Assembly (NCBI RefSeq): GCF_004005865.1
Contig: NZ_SACN01000001.1
Coordinates: 1,116,001-1,180,000 of the forward strand
DNA from: Sphingomonas crocodyli
Lineage (GTDB): Bacteria > Pseudomonadota > Alphaproteobacteria > Sphingomonadales > Sphingomonadaceae
Direction of reading: 5' to 3'
DNA length: 64,000 nt
Shown one piece after another: positions 42,010 to 49,699 of this stretch; within the stretch, counting starts at the first letter, position 1, and each line of letters opens with the position of its first letter. The notes below the pieces were generated by a model. The model did not search any database. It had not been told where the DNA came from and saw only the letters and a list, made by a program, of their open reading frames with translations. Both the position numbers and the translations under genes were made by a program.

Positions 42010-42765
42010 ATGAACACCGTCCTCATCACCGGTTGCTCGACCGGCTTCGGCCGCGAGATCGCAGCCTATTTTCTGGAACAGGGCTGGTCGGTGATCGCCA
42101 CGATGCGCGATCCCGCCGCGAACACTTTGCCGGCGTCCGATCATCTGCGGGTGCTGCCGCTCGACGTGACCGATCCGGCGAGCATATCGGCGGCTATCGC
42201 GCAGGCCGGCCCCATCGACGTGCTGGTCAACAATGCGGGCATCGGCTGGCTCAACGCAGTCGAAGGGACGCCGATGGAGGCGGTGCGCCGGATCTTCGAC
42301 GCCAATCTGTTCGGCACGATCGCGATGATGCAGGCGGTGTTGCCCGGCATGCGTGAGCGCGGTTCGGGCGCGATCGTCAATATCGGCTCAAGTTCGACCT
42401 ATAAGCCGCTGCCGCTGCTGTCGGTCTATCGCGCGAGCAAGGCGGCGATGAATGCGCTGACGGAATCGGCGGCGCACGAACTGGCGGAGGTCGGCATCCG
42501 CGCCCGGATGGTTTTGCCCGGCATGGCGCCGTCGACCAGTTTCGCCGCCTCGGCGCAAAGCCAGATCGCGGAAGCCGGCGGCTTTCCGGCTGCCTATGCC
42601 GATTTCGGGGAGCGGACGCTTGCGGCGATGTACGAGGCCGCGAACGGCGACGTCACCACCGCGCGCGACGTGGCCGAGGCCGTGTTCCGGGCGGCGACCG
42701 ATCCCGATTGCCCGATGTTTCTGCCGGCGGGCGCCGACGCGATCGCCTGGTCGCAGGGGGCGTAA
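42010..42765 (+). CDS. Short-chain dehydrogenase/reductase
   Basis: A 251-residue classical SDR with the cofactor motif TGCSTGFG (7-14), NNAGIGW (75-81), the active serine near 128 and Tyr140-x3-Lys144 in YRASKAAM. It reduces or oxidises an unknown carbonyl/alcohol with NAD(P). AAGGAG lies eight bases before the ATG; the frame is open far upstream, but that part overlaps the TetR gene. It is divergent from TetR and probably under its control. Confidence 0.9.
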   Translation: MNTVLITGCSTGFGREIAAYFLEQGWSVIATMRDPAANTLPASDHLRVLPLDVTDPASISAAIAQAGPIDVLVNNAGIGWLNAVEGTPMEAVRRIFDANLFGTIAMMQAVLPGMRERGSGAIVNIGSSSTYKPLPLLSVYRASKAAMNALTESAAHELAEVGIRARMVLPGMAPSTSFAASAQSQIAEAGGFPAAYADFGERTLAAMYEAANGDVTTARDVAEAVFRAATDPDCPMFLPAGADAIAWSQGA

Positions 42766-42780
42766 CCGGATGGCGGCCGA

Positions 42781-43185
42781 TCACTTTGCGGCATCCGATT
42801 GAAGGAAGGCGATGATCGCCGCCCGCTCGGTGGGGTTGGGCACCGCAAGGAACATGCGGCTGCCCTTCACCATCTTCTGTGGCCCCTGCAGCCATTGATC
42901 GAGCGTGGCGGCGTTCCAGTTGATGTTCGCGGCCCGGAGCGCCGGGGAGTAATTATACCCCGGCGCCATCGCGGATTGCCGCCCGAACACCCCCTTGTGC
43001 GCCGGCCCTATCTTGTTCGCGGCGATGCTGTGGCAGGTGCCGCATCTCGCCTGATAGAGCCTGGCGCCCTCCGCCCCGGTCATAGGGGTTTGCGCCGCCG
43101 CGTTCGTGGTCATCATCATTATGGCTCCGACCACGATCAGGGTGGACGTCGCGACGGACAGCGGAACCGGGACGGAGGACCTCAT
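42781..43185 (-). CDS. Exported class I cytochrome c
   Basis: A 134-residue protein with a signal peptide, one haem site CGTCH (Cys48, Cys51, His52), and a likely axial methionine in KMVKGSRMFLAVPNP. This is the small soluble cytochrome c2-like type, ending IIAFLQSDAAK. It carries electrons in the periplasm. It starts six bases after the truncated globin gene and is last in the operon. Confidence 0.92.
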   Translation of the reverse strand: MRSSVPVPLSVATSTLIVVGAIMMMTTNAAAQTPMTGAEGARLYQARCGTCHSIAANKIGPAHKGVFGRQSAMAPGYNYSPALRAANINWNAATLDQWLQGPQKMVKGSRMFLAVPNPTERAAIIAFLQSDAAK

Positions 43186-43191
43186 GGCCGC

Positions 43192-43674
43192 TTACCGATC
43201 GATGATGTCGCGGTGCATCGGCGTCAGCGACGCGATCAACCGGTTCTGGGCGGCAAACGGGATGTTGCGGGCGTTGAGCGTCTTCTGGAATTCCTCGACC
43301 AGCGCGAAGAAGGCGCCTTCGTTGACGTTCATGCCCATATGCGCTTCGGCCATCGAACGGCCCGAATAGGTGCACGGCCCCTTCAGGACGACACAGACCT
43401 GTTCGACCAGCAGCGCCTTGATCCGCTCCTTGTCGGAATTTTCAAAGTAAGGCCGGGTGCGCGGATTGGCGACGAGGCGGTTCATGAAATCGTCCATGAT
43501 CGCGACCAGCCCTTCGCGACGGCCGAACGTCTCGTACAGCTTGGTGTCGTCGGTCAGGTTGGGGAGCGTGGCATAACGTTCCTTGATTGCGGGAGTCGGA
43601 TCGGTCGCCTGGGCGGCGGCGATCTGGGGCGTGATGGCGGCGAGCATCGCCACCGGCAGGATGAGCTTCAACAT
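43192..43674 (-). CDS. Exported truncated haemoglobin (group 1-like)
   Basis: A 160-residue protein: signal peptide (LKLILPVAMLAAITPQIAAAQ), then a trHbN-like globin with LYETFGRREGLVAIMDDFMNRLVANPRTRPYF and the proximal histidine His112 in MAEAHMGM. Most truncated globins are cytoplasmic, so a Sec-exported one beside a periplasmic cytochrome c suggests periplasmic haem chemistry with oxygen or nitric oxide. The ATG at 43674 follows AGAGGA. Group assignment is tentative. Confidence 0.82.
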   Translation of the reverse strand: MLKLILPVAMLAAITPQIAAAQATDPTPAIKERYATLPNLTDDTKLYETFGRREGLVAIMDDFMNRLVANPRTRPYFENSDKERIKALLVEQVCVVLKGPCTYSGRSMAEAHMGMNVNEGAFFALVEEFQKTLNARNIPFAAQNRLIASLTPMHRDIIDR

Positions 43675-43699
43675 GCGATAGTCCTCTCGTTTGGAAGGA

Positions 43700-44671
43700 T
43701 CAGAAACCGACCTGGAGCGAGGCGTAGGCGCCGTTCTGCCGGCGCAGCGCGATCTGGCCGAGGCGGGCGTAGGCCAGCGTGACCGAGACGTTGCGCGTCG
43801 GCGCGAAGGCGACGAAGGCGTCCCAGGCATTTTCCTCGCGGAAGGATGAGCCGCCCAGTGCGCCTTCGAGCCGGTTCGATTTGGTGCGGAACTCGGCGCC
43901 CACCGCGATCTTACGGCTGAGCAGGTAAGCGGCCGACGCTTCGAACTGCGGCTTGTACTTCTGGTCCTTGCCGCCAAGGCCGCCGAAGCCGAGGATACCG
44001 AACTGGTTCGCCTTGGTAAGCCGCGCGGTCGCGTTGAGCAGTAGGCTGCGCGACAGGATCAGCTTGGTCGCTGCGACGTAGAAATCGACGCCCTTGCGCT
44101 CCACGCCCAGCGCGCCGCCGACGACGGTTTCGTCGTCGTTGATCTTGTACTGAAGGCCCGCCGAAATCTGCGGGAGATAGGCCGACTGCTCCAGCACCGC
44201 GTCGCCGATCAGGCGGACCTTGGCGCCCAGGATCGTCTGGCTGATCGTGAAGCGATTGCCGAGGCCCAGCGCGCCGCCCACCTTGCGCAGATTGAAATTC
44301 TGTCGCGCGACCGACAATTCGACCCGGTTACGGAAATTGATCGCGCCGCCATAGGAGGCGAGCGTGAAGTCGCGGGTGTCGACCCCGGTGACGAAGGTGC
44401 TGATGCCGAATTCGTTGCGCGTGCCGTAGCCGCCGATCGTCGCCCACGGCACCAGGCCGCCGCCTGCCGAACCCTCGATCGTCGAAACGCCGCCCGTCAG
44501 CAGCAGGCGGCCGCCATTGGAAAGGAAACTGTCCTTTTCATCCTCCATCGGCGCGATGCTGGCGGGTTCGGTCGCCATCGCCTGATCCGCGCCGTCGGCG
44601 TCCGCCGCCAAAGCTGCCGATACGGGCGCCAGCCCCATCACAGCCGCGGCCACGATCAATCCTCGTCTCAT
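43700..44671 (-). CDS. DUF3034-type outer-membrane protein
   Basis: A 323-residue exported protein (signal MRRGLIVAAAVMGLAPVSAALAA) made mostly of alternating beta strands and ending in ASLQVGF, as in outer-membrane barrels. FLSNGGRLLLTGGVSTIEGSAGGGLVPWATIGGYGT and the pattern of the rest resemble the family DUF3034. It leads the operon with globin and cytochrome c and is divergent from an ECF sigma factor gene, which may control it. Function unknown. Confidence 0.7.
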   Translation of the reverse strand: MRRGLIVAAAVMGLAPVSAALAADADGADQAMATEPASIAPMEDEKDSFLSNGGRLLLTGGVSTIEGSAGGGLVPWATIGGYGTRNEFGISTFVTGVDTRDFTLASYGGAINFRNRVELSVARQNFNLRKVGGALGLGNRFTISQTILGAKVRLIGDAVLEQSAYLPQISAGLQYKINDDETVVGGALGVERKGVDFYVAATKLILSRSLLLNATARLTKANQFGILGFGGLGGKDQKYKPQFEASAAYLLSRKIAVGAEFRTKSNRLEGALGGSSFREENAWDAFVAFAPTRNVSVTLAYARLGQIALRRQNGAYASLQVGF

Positions 44672-44894
44672 CAAACCTTACCCCCTGGAAGTGGCGGCGG
44701 CCGGGTCGCGCCGTCATGTTGGTTTCGTGGGGCAATTACCGGCGCCGATGAGGCCGCAGATGCAGCCGGACGCGGAAGTTTATTTCTTTGCAGAAGGCCG
44801 GCAGAATGCATCCGTTTCCGGTGATCGTTGCGTAACGAACGGGAGCGCGCAGGCGCTGCTGAACCCTTGCGGCAGGACCACGACACTGACGAAG

Positions 44895-45407
44895 ATGCAA
44901 AGTCCCGAGGCGCTGTTGATGGCGATGGGCGCGGGCGACGAAGGGGCCTTCCGTCGGCTGTACGAAACCCAGGGCGACTGGGTGTACGCCATCGCCCTGC
45001 GCCTGTTGCGCGATCCGCAGGCGGCGGAGGATGCCGTGCAGGAAGCCTTCATGAAATTGTGGCGCACAGCAGGCCGCTTCGACATCGAACGTGGCACCGC
45101 GAAGACGTGGATCGGGATCATCGCCCGCAACGCCGCGCTCGATCTGGGGCGGCGGCGGCAACCGGCCGAAGAACTGGACGAGGCGAACCTCGCCAGTCTG
45201 GCGACAGAGGCGATCGAGCCGCCCGATCCCAAGCTGAACCGGTGTCTCGGCCAACTACCGTCGGATCAGGCGCGCGCGATCGTGACGATGTACCATTATG
45301 GCCTGAGCCATTCGGAACTGTCGGAACAGCTTGGGCTGCCGCTCGGCACGGTCAAGAGCTGGATCCGGCGCGGCACGCAGGCGCTCAAGCTCTGCATGGA
45401 AAGCTGA
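44895..45407 (+). CDS. ECF-type RNA polymerase sigma factor
   Basis: A 170-residue sigma factor with region 2 (FRRLYETQGDWVYAIALRLLRDPQAAEDAVQEAFMKLWRTAGRFD) and region 4 (LPSDQARAIVTMYHYGLSHSELSEQLGLPLGTVKSWIRRGTQAL). It directs RNA polymerase to a small regulon, probably an envelope or oxidative stress response, since a cupin-type anti-sigma factor follows. I chose the ATG at 44895, which gives the normal ECF N-terminus; earlier in-frame codons have no family similarity. Confidence 0.92.
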   Translation: MQSPEALLMAMGAGDEGAFRRLYETQGDWVYAIALRLLRDPQAAEDAVQEAFMKLWRTAGRFDIERGTAKTWIGIIARNAALDLGRRRQPAEELDEANLASLATEAIEPPDPKLNRCLGQLPSDQARAIVTMYHYGLSHSELSEQLGLPLGTVKSWIRRGTQALKLCMES

Positions 45408-45477
45408 TGCGGGCATGATCGAAGCAATCGTTTCCGGTGCCTGCGTCCAATCCGCTGAGTGACAACGTATAACCGAC

Positions 45478-46029
45478 ATGACCAAGGGACTTCGCGACAC
45501 GATCGAGGACCGCGCGATCGCTTATGTGCTGGGCGCGCTATCGCCCGAGGAGCGCGCGGCCGCCGCGCGCGAGCGGCTTTATAATAGCGCGCTCGACGAG
45601 GGGATCGGCTTTGCCGAACGACTCTTTGCCGGGTTGCAGTCGGGCGGATCGGCGCCTGCTCCTGCGACGCGCGATTGGGCGCGGATCGAACGCGCGCTGG
45701 GCGAGGAGCAGCGCGCGCTCGACGGCAAGCATGTCCAGCCCTGCGTCGATGGCGATTGGCGGCTGCACGGGCCGCGCGTCGAGTTCAAACCCTTATGGTG
45801 CGACGACGCGATCCTGATCCGCTGCGATCCCGGCGCGGTCGAGGAGCCGCATGATCAGCCCGATGGGCTGGACGAACATATTGTCGTGGTCGCGGGCGAT
45901 CTGGTGGTCGGCGGGCGCAGCTTCGGGGTGGGTGACTATATCCGTGTGCCCGCCGGCACGATCCACAGCCGCATGTCGACGCAGGCCGGGTGCCTGCTGT
46001 TCACCGCTTATGTGGCGCCGGCCGTCTAG
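45478..46029 (+). CDS. Anti-sigma factor with C-terminal cupin domain
   Basis: A 183-residue protein: an N-terminal RskA/ChrR-like helical part (EDRAIAYVLGALSPEERAAAARERL...DWARIERALGEEQ) that would bind the sigma factor, and a ChrR-type cupin (about 85-180, PHDQPDGLDEHIVVVAGDLVVGGRSFGVGDYIRVPAGTIHS). The N-terminal zinc-binding cysteines of Rhodobacter ChrR are not seen. It lies 70 bases after the ECF sigma gene and should hold it inactive until a signal such as singlet oxygen or peroxide reaches the cupin. Confidence 0.8.
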   Translation: MTKGLRDTIEDRAIAYVLGALSPEERAAAARERLYNSALDEGIGFAERLFAGLQSGGSAPAPATRDWARIERALGEEQRALDGKHVQPCVDGDWRLHGPRVEFKPLWCDDAILIRCDPGAVEEPHDQPDGLDEHIVVVAGDLVVGGRSFGVGDYIRVPAGTIHSRMSTQAGCLLFTAYVAPAV

Positions 46030-46031
46030 GA

Positions 46032-46478
46032 TCAGAACCTGCGCCGCGAAAAGGGCCAGTCGATCACATTGCCCGCGAACAGGGCCCACCAGACCAGAAC
46101 TGGCTGAAAGGCGAGGCGGGGGATGTGATAGGCGAGCCCTATGTCCGTCCAGTCGAGCCCGGTTCCGGACATCGAAATCCCGTCGATCGCATGCTTGATG
46201 TTCGCCGGATAGACGCACACCGCATAAGCGGCGAAGGCGATGCCGGCGGCGTAATAGAGCTGCGGCACGAACAGCAGCGCGATCGCGCCGACGATCTCGG
46301 CGATGCCGGTGCCGATCACGACCGCTTCGGGCATCGGCACCCAATCGGGCGTTATCTTAACGAAGGGCTGCGGTGTTGTCAGATGCGCGATGCCGGCGGC
46401 CAGATAGATGGCGCCCAGCACTCGCCGCAGCCAGCTGCGCCAGCGATCGATCCGATAAGCGGCCATATAATCTGCCAT
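46032..46478 (-). CDS. DoxX-like membrane protein
   Basis: A 148-residue protein with four predicted helices and the DoxX start RWRSWLRRVLGAIYLAAGIAHLTTPQPFVKITPDWVP. DoxX proteins are small quinone-linked or redox-associated membrane proteins. GGGAGGGACGG lies just before the ATG at 46478; an ATG 11 codons earlier is possible. It shares a minus-strand unit with the second cupin anti-sigma factor. Confidence 0.75.
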   Translation of the reverse strand: MADYMAAYRIDRWRSWLRRVLGAIYLAAGIAHLTTPQPFVKITPDWVPMPEAVVIGTGIAEIVGAIALLFVPQLYYAAGIAFAAYAVCVYPANIKHAIDGISMSGTGLDWTDIGLAYHIPRLAFQPVLVWWALFAGNVIDWPFSRRRF

Positions 46479-46548
46479 CCGTCCCTCCCCGTCAGCCGTT
46501 ATCTCCGGCAACGTCTCTACGGATGATATAGCCGGTCCGGATGCAGGC

Positions 46549-47067
46549 TCAGGCAGTATATTGGACCAGAAGGACGCAGCCTGCGGTGGTGCGGACGTCC
46601 AGATCCTCGGTCCCCGGCGGCGCGCTATACCAGTCCCCGGTGCGCAGCGCCCGGCCGCCGATCACGCAGTCGCCCGAAATGACGATCAGATTTTCGGTGT
46701 CGGTATGGACGTGCGAGGGCAGGGTGGCCCCAGGCTCGCAGCGATACATGAAGGTCTGCGCCGACCAGAGCTGACGCGTCTCGACGCCCGGCGACAGCAC
46801 GCGCCATTCGGCTTCGTCGAAGGGGCTGACGGTCTTGCCGGCCATCGCCTCGCGTTCGCGCGCGACGCCCTGCGCGATCCGATCGAACAACCCCTTGGGG
46901 GCGGGCGGGCTTTCCCTGGTGTCCGCGAGCGGGGCGAGCTTCGTCTCCCAGTCGCGGATCGCGGTGTCGAGCTGCCGATCGGACAGGCGATCGCGCGCCA
47001 CGGTATCGCGCTCCTGCGGGGAGAGCGCGCCCGTCACATAATCCAGCGCCCGGTCGTCGATCGTCAT
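46549..47067 (-). CDS. Second anti-sigma factor with cupin domain
   Basis: A 172-residue paralogue of the protein at 45478: N-terminal DDRALDYVTGALSPQERDTVARDRLSD...DWETKLAPLA of RskA style and a C-terminal cupin (PSHVHTDTENLIVISGDCVIGGRALRTGDWYSAPPGTED). No sigma factor gene is next to it, so it may bind the nearby ECF factor or another one. It is followed after 70 bases by the DoxX gene. ATG at 47067 preferred, as an ATG three codons earlier abuts the ribosome site. Confidence 0.78.
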   Translation of the reverse strand: MTIDDRALDYVTGALSPQERDTVARDRLSDRQLDTAIRDWETKLAPLADTRESPPAPKGLFDRIAQGVAREREAMAGKTVSPFDEAEWRVLSPGVETRQLWSAQTFMYRCEPGATLPSHVHTDTENLIVISGDCVIGGRALRTGDWYSAPPGTEDLDVRTTAGCVLLVQYTA

Positions 47068-47134
47068 GCCACGCATCCTTCAGGTGCCCGATAATCTCAC
47101 AGATGCGCGGTCGTTCAAAATCGCACGGCGGCGA

Positions 47135-47908
47135 TCAGAAAGCGGCCTGGATCGTGTTCGACTGGAGATCGAAGCGCACCTGATATCGGTCGGCGCGATA
47201 ATAAGCCTGGGTCAGCAGCATCGGGCCGCCATCCTCGTCATGGAAGGCGCGGGTGACGCGCAGCAGCGGCGCGATCGGGTCGATCTTGAGCAGCGCCGCC
47301 ATCCCCGGATCGGCCGAGACGGCGGCGATCGTCTGCGCCGCGCCGCCGAACTTGCGGCCCGATTGCTGGACCAAGCTGACGATCGGCGCTTCCTTCAGGC
47401 TCTTTTCGTTTATCATGAAGCCCAGATGTTCGGGCACATGCGCGATCGTGCAGCCCAGCGGTTCGCCATCCAGCCAGCGCAGGCGCACCGCGCGCACGAC
47501 GCGGCTGCCCGCGGCGACGCCCAGCAGCGATGCGACCGGCTCGCCCACCTCCTCGCGCGTGATTTCGAGCACCGTCACCTTGGTCTTGCGGCCGAAGGTG
47601 ACGAGCGAGTCGACCGCCTTGGCGATGTCGGCCTCGATCGGCTTGACGGGCAGATTGTAGATCACCTGCGTGCCCACGCGGCGCTTGCGCGCCACGAAAT
47701 GCTGGAGCGCCAGTTCGTCCATCGCGCGCCGCGCGGTGATCCGCGAAACGCCGAAATTCTCCGACAATTCCTGCTCGGTCGGCATCAGCGACCCAAATGG
47801 GCGGCTGCCCGAAACTATTTCGTCGCGCAGCTGGAGGAAGATCTGATGATAAAGCGGAACGGCCGTCTTGCGGTCGACGCTGAACATTTCGCGATTGGCG
47901 CCGATCAT
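47135..47908 (-). CDS. GntR-family regulator, HutC type with UTRA domain
   Basis: A 257-residue repressor: N-terminal winged HTH (PLYHQIFLQLRDEIVSGSRPFGSLMPTEQELSENFGVSRITARRAMDELA, in outline) and a UTRA ligand domain (about 95-250; RWLDGEPLGCTIAHVPEHLG; LLRVTRAFHDEDGGPMLLTQAYYRADRYQ). It is divergent from an MFS carrier gene. Short repeated sequences before the MFS and TonB receptor genes are good candidates for its operators. It probably represses the whole cluster up to 55146. Confidence 0.9.
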   Translation of the reverse strand: MIGANREMFSVDRKTAVPLYHQIFLQLRDEIVSGSRPFGSLMPTEQELSENFGVSRITARRAMDELALQHFVARKRRVGTQVIYNLPVKPIEADIAKAVDSLVTFGRKTKVTVLEITREEVGEPVASLLGVAAGSRVVRAVRLRWLDGEPLGCTIAHVPEHLGFMINEKSLKEAPIVSLVQQSGRKFGGAAQTIAAVSADPGMAALLKIDPIAPLLRVTRAFHDEDGGPMLLTQAYYRADRYQVRFDLQSNTIQAAF

Positions 47909-48033
47909 TCAATCTCTCTCCGCACGATGCGCCCGATATTGGGGATGAGGTCGCTCACTGGCGAACCGCATCGGCAAGCGACCTATAACTTGCGAACCCG
48001 TCTCACGGAAGGCGCAAGCACGCCGGAATCGAT

Positions 48034-48066
48034 GATTTGATCAAAAGTTATAACATTATGACAAAT
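48034..48066 (+). promoter_or_regulatory. Operator/promoter candidate before the MFS gene
   Basis: GATTTGAT (48034-48041) is followed by TTATAACATTATGACAAAT (48048-48066). The same two elements occur at 49549-49574 before the TonB receptor. It lies between the divergent GntR and MFS genes. Confidence 0.5.
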
Positions 48067-48122
48067 CTCTTGCCGCCCCTTTGCAGGTGCGTAATATTCC
48101 CTGGCGACATGCGGGGGCAAAA

Positions 48123-49442
48123 ATGGCGACAGACACGACACGCAGCATCGACGTAGCGGCCTCGACCGATCTGGTCGGCTGGACGCCATTGCAGATCATG
48201 GTGGTCGCGATCTGCACCGTGATCAACATGCTCGATGGCATGGACGTGCTGATCATATCCTATGTCGCCCCTGCAATGGCGACCGACTGGGGCGTCAGTT
48301 TCGAGGCGCTGGGCGTGATCTTCAGCGCCGGATTGGTGGGCATGATGCTCGGCTGCGTGCTGATCGCGCCGCTGGCCGACGGGATCGGGCGCCGCCCGGT
48401 CGTGCTGGGCGCGCTGGTGCTGATCACGATCGGCGCGCTGGGCACCGGGCTGGTCGGGACGATCCCGGCCTTCGTCGGCTTCCGGCTCGTGACCGGCCTT
48501 GGCATCGGCACGCTGCTCGCCAGCATCGCCGCCCTCGCGAGCGAATATGCGCCCGCGGGCAAGCGCAGCATCGCGATCGGGGCGTTTCAGGCGGGTTATC
48601 CGATCGGTGCGGTCTTCACCGGCCTCGCCGCGATCTGGGCGATCCCGCACTATGGCTGGCAGGCGACCCTGCTGGGTGCGGGCGTGGTCAGCGCGGCGAT
48701 CCTGCCGATCGCCTTCTTCCTGCTGCCCGAATCGATCGATTTCCTCCAGAACCGCCAGCCGGCCGGCGCGCTCGCAAAGATCAACACGCTGCGCGCTCGG
48801 CTCGGCCTCGCGCGCCTCGACAGCCTGCCGCCGCCGCGCACGCGCAGCGCGGCGCCGAAGCTGGGCCACCTGTTCGCCGACGGCCTGTGGAAGTCGACCG
48901 TGACTTTGTGGTTCTCGACCTTCGCGGGCTTCATGGTCCTCTATTTCGTGACGAGCTGGATCCCGAAGCTGGCGACCGAAGCGGGGCTGAGCGCGGGCGA
49001 TTCACTGTGGGCCGGATCGATCTTCAACGTCGGCGGCTTCATCGGCGCGGCGACGATCGGCTGGCTGGCGACGAAGCGCGACATCGGCTGGCTGATCCGC
49101 ACCTACATGCTCGTCGGCTGCGTGCTGATGATGATCTTCAGCATGCCGATGCCGCTCGCTCTGGTGCTGATCGTCGCGGTCGGCATGGGTGTGACGGTGC
49201 AGGGCGGCTTCACCGGCTTCTATTCGCTGGCGGCGCAGATGTACCCGTCGGAAGTGCGCAGCTCGGGCATCGGCTGGGCGATCGGCATCGGCCGTGGCGG
49301 ATCGGTGATCGGGCCGATTTTGGGCGGTTTTCTGCTGGGTAAAGACCTGCCCCTGTGGATTGTCTTCCTCTGCTTCGCGATCCCGCTCGCCATTTCCGGC
49401 GTGCTCGCCTCGCTCGTCCGCCACCGGGCCGATCTGGCCTGA
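48123..49442 (+). CDS. MFS transporter, aromatic acid:H+ symporter type
   Basis: A 439-residue carrier with 12 helices and AAHS-type signatures: VINMLDGMDVLIISYVAPAM near residue 35, the loop motif GCVLIAPLADGIGRRPVVLG, TGLGIGTLLASIAALASEYAP, and AAQMYPSEVRSSGIGWAIGIGRGGSVIGPILGG late. Members bring benzoate-like and hydroxyaromatic acids into the cell. I chose the ATG at 48123; an in-frame ATG 14 codons upstream is possible. It is divergent from a GntR repressor. Confidence 0.88.
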   Translation: MATDTTRSIDVAASTDLVGWTPLQIMVVAICTVINMLDGMDVLIISYVAPAMATDWGVSFEALGVIFSAGLVGMMLGCVLIAPLADGIGRRPVVLGALVLITIGALGTGLVGTIPAFVGFRLVTGLGIGTLLASIAALASEYAPAGKRSIAIGAFQAGYPIGAVFTGLAAIWAIPHYGWQATLLGAGVVSAAILPIAFFLLPESIDFLQNRQPAGALAKINTLRARLGLARLDSLPPPRTRSAAPKLGHLFADGLWKSTVTLWFSTFAGFMVLYFVTSWIPKLATEAGLSAGDSLWAGSIFNVGGFIGAATIGWLATKRDIGWLIRTYMLVGCVLMMIFSMPMPLALVLIVAVGMGVTVQGGFTGFYSLAAQMYPSEVRSSGIGWAIGIGRGGSVIGPILGGFLLGKDLPLWIVFLCFAIPLAISGVLASLVRHRADLA

Positions 49443-49514
49443 ACTCATCATCTGGCGAACAGCGCCCACGGACGACGCGCCGTTTCGCATCAGGCAATTT
49501 AATTACCATAAAAG

Positions 49515-49574
49515 TATAACAAATGACTTGCGGTGAACGCCGACTCGTGATTTGATATGGATATATAACAAATG
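49515..49574 (+). promoter_or_regulatory. Paired operator candidates before the TonB receptor
   Basis: TATAACAAATG occurs twice as an exact direct repeat, at 49515-49525 and 49564-49574, 49 bases apart. TGATTTGAT stands just before the second copy, as in front of the MFS gene. This suggests control by the GntR protein. The rest of the 49443-49699 gap shows no gene. Confidence 0.55.
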
Positions 49575-49699
49575 GGGCTGAGGTGAACTGAGACACCCGC
49601 ACAGATGCGGGGCCAGGGAAACGATCAGACCTCCGAAAAAATATGCCGCGCAGGGAACGGTCCGGCTCGCACTGAGTCGGGGCACATAAGGGGGTTCAC

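Noticed and set aside
45408..45477. ECF-type promoter for the anti-sigma gene
   Set aside because: TGATCG and CGTATAA words are present but about 45 bases apart, too far for a -35/-10 pair.
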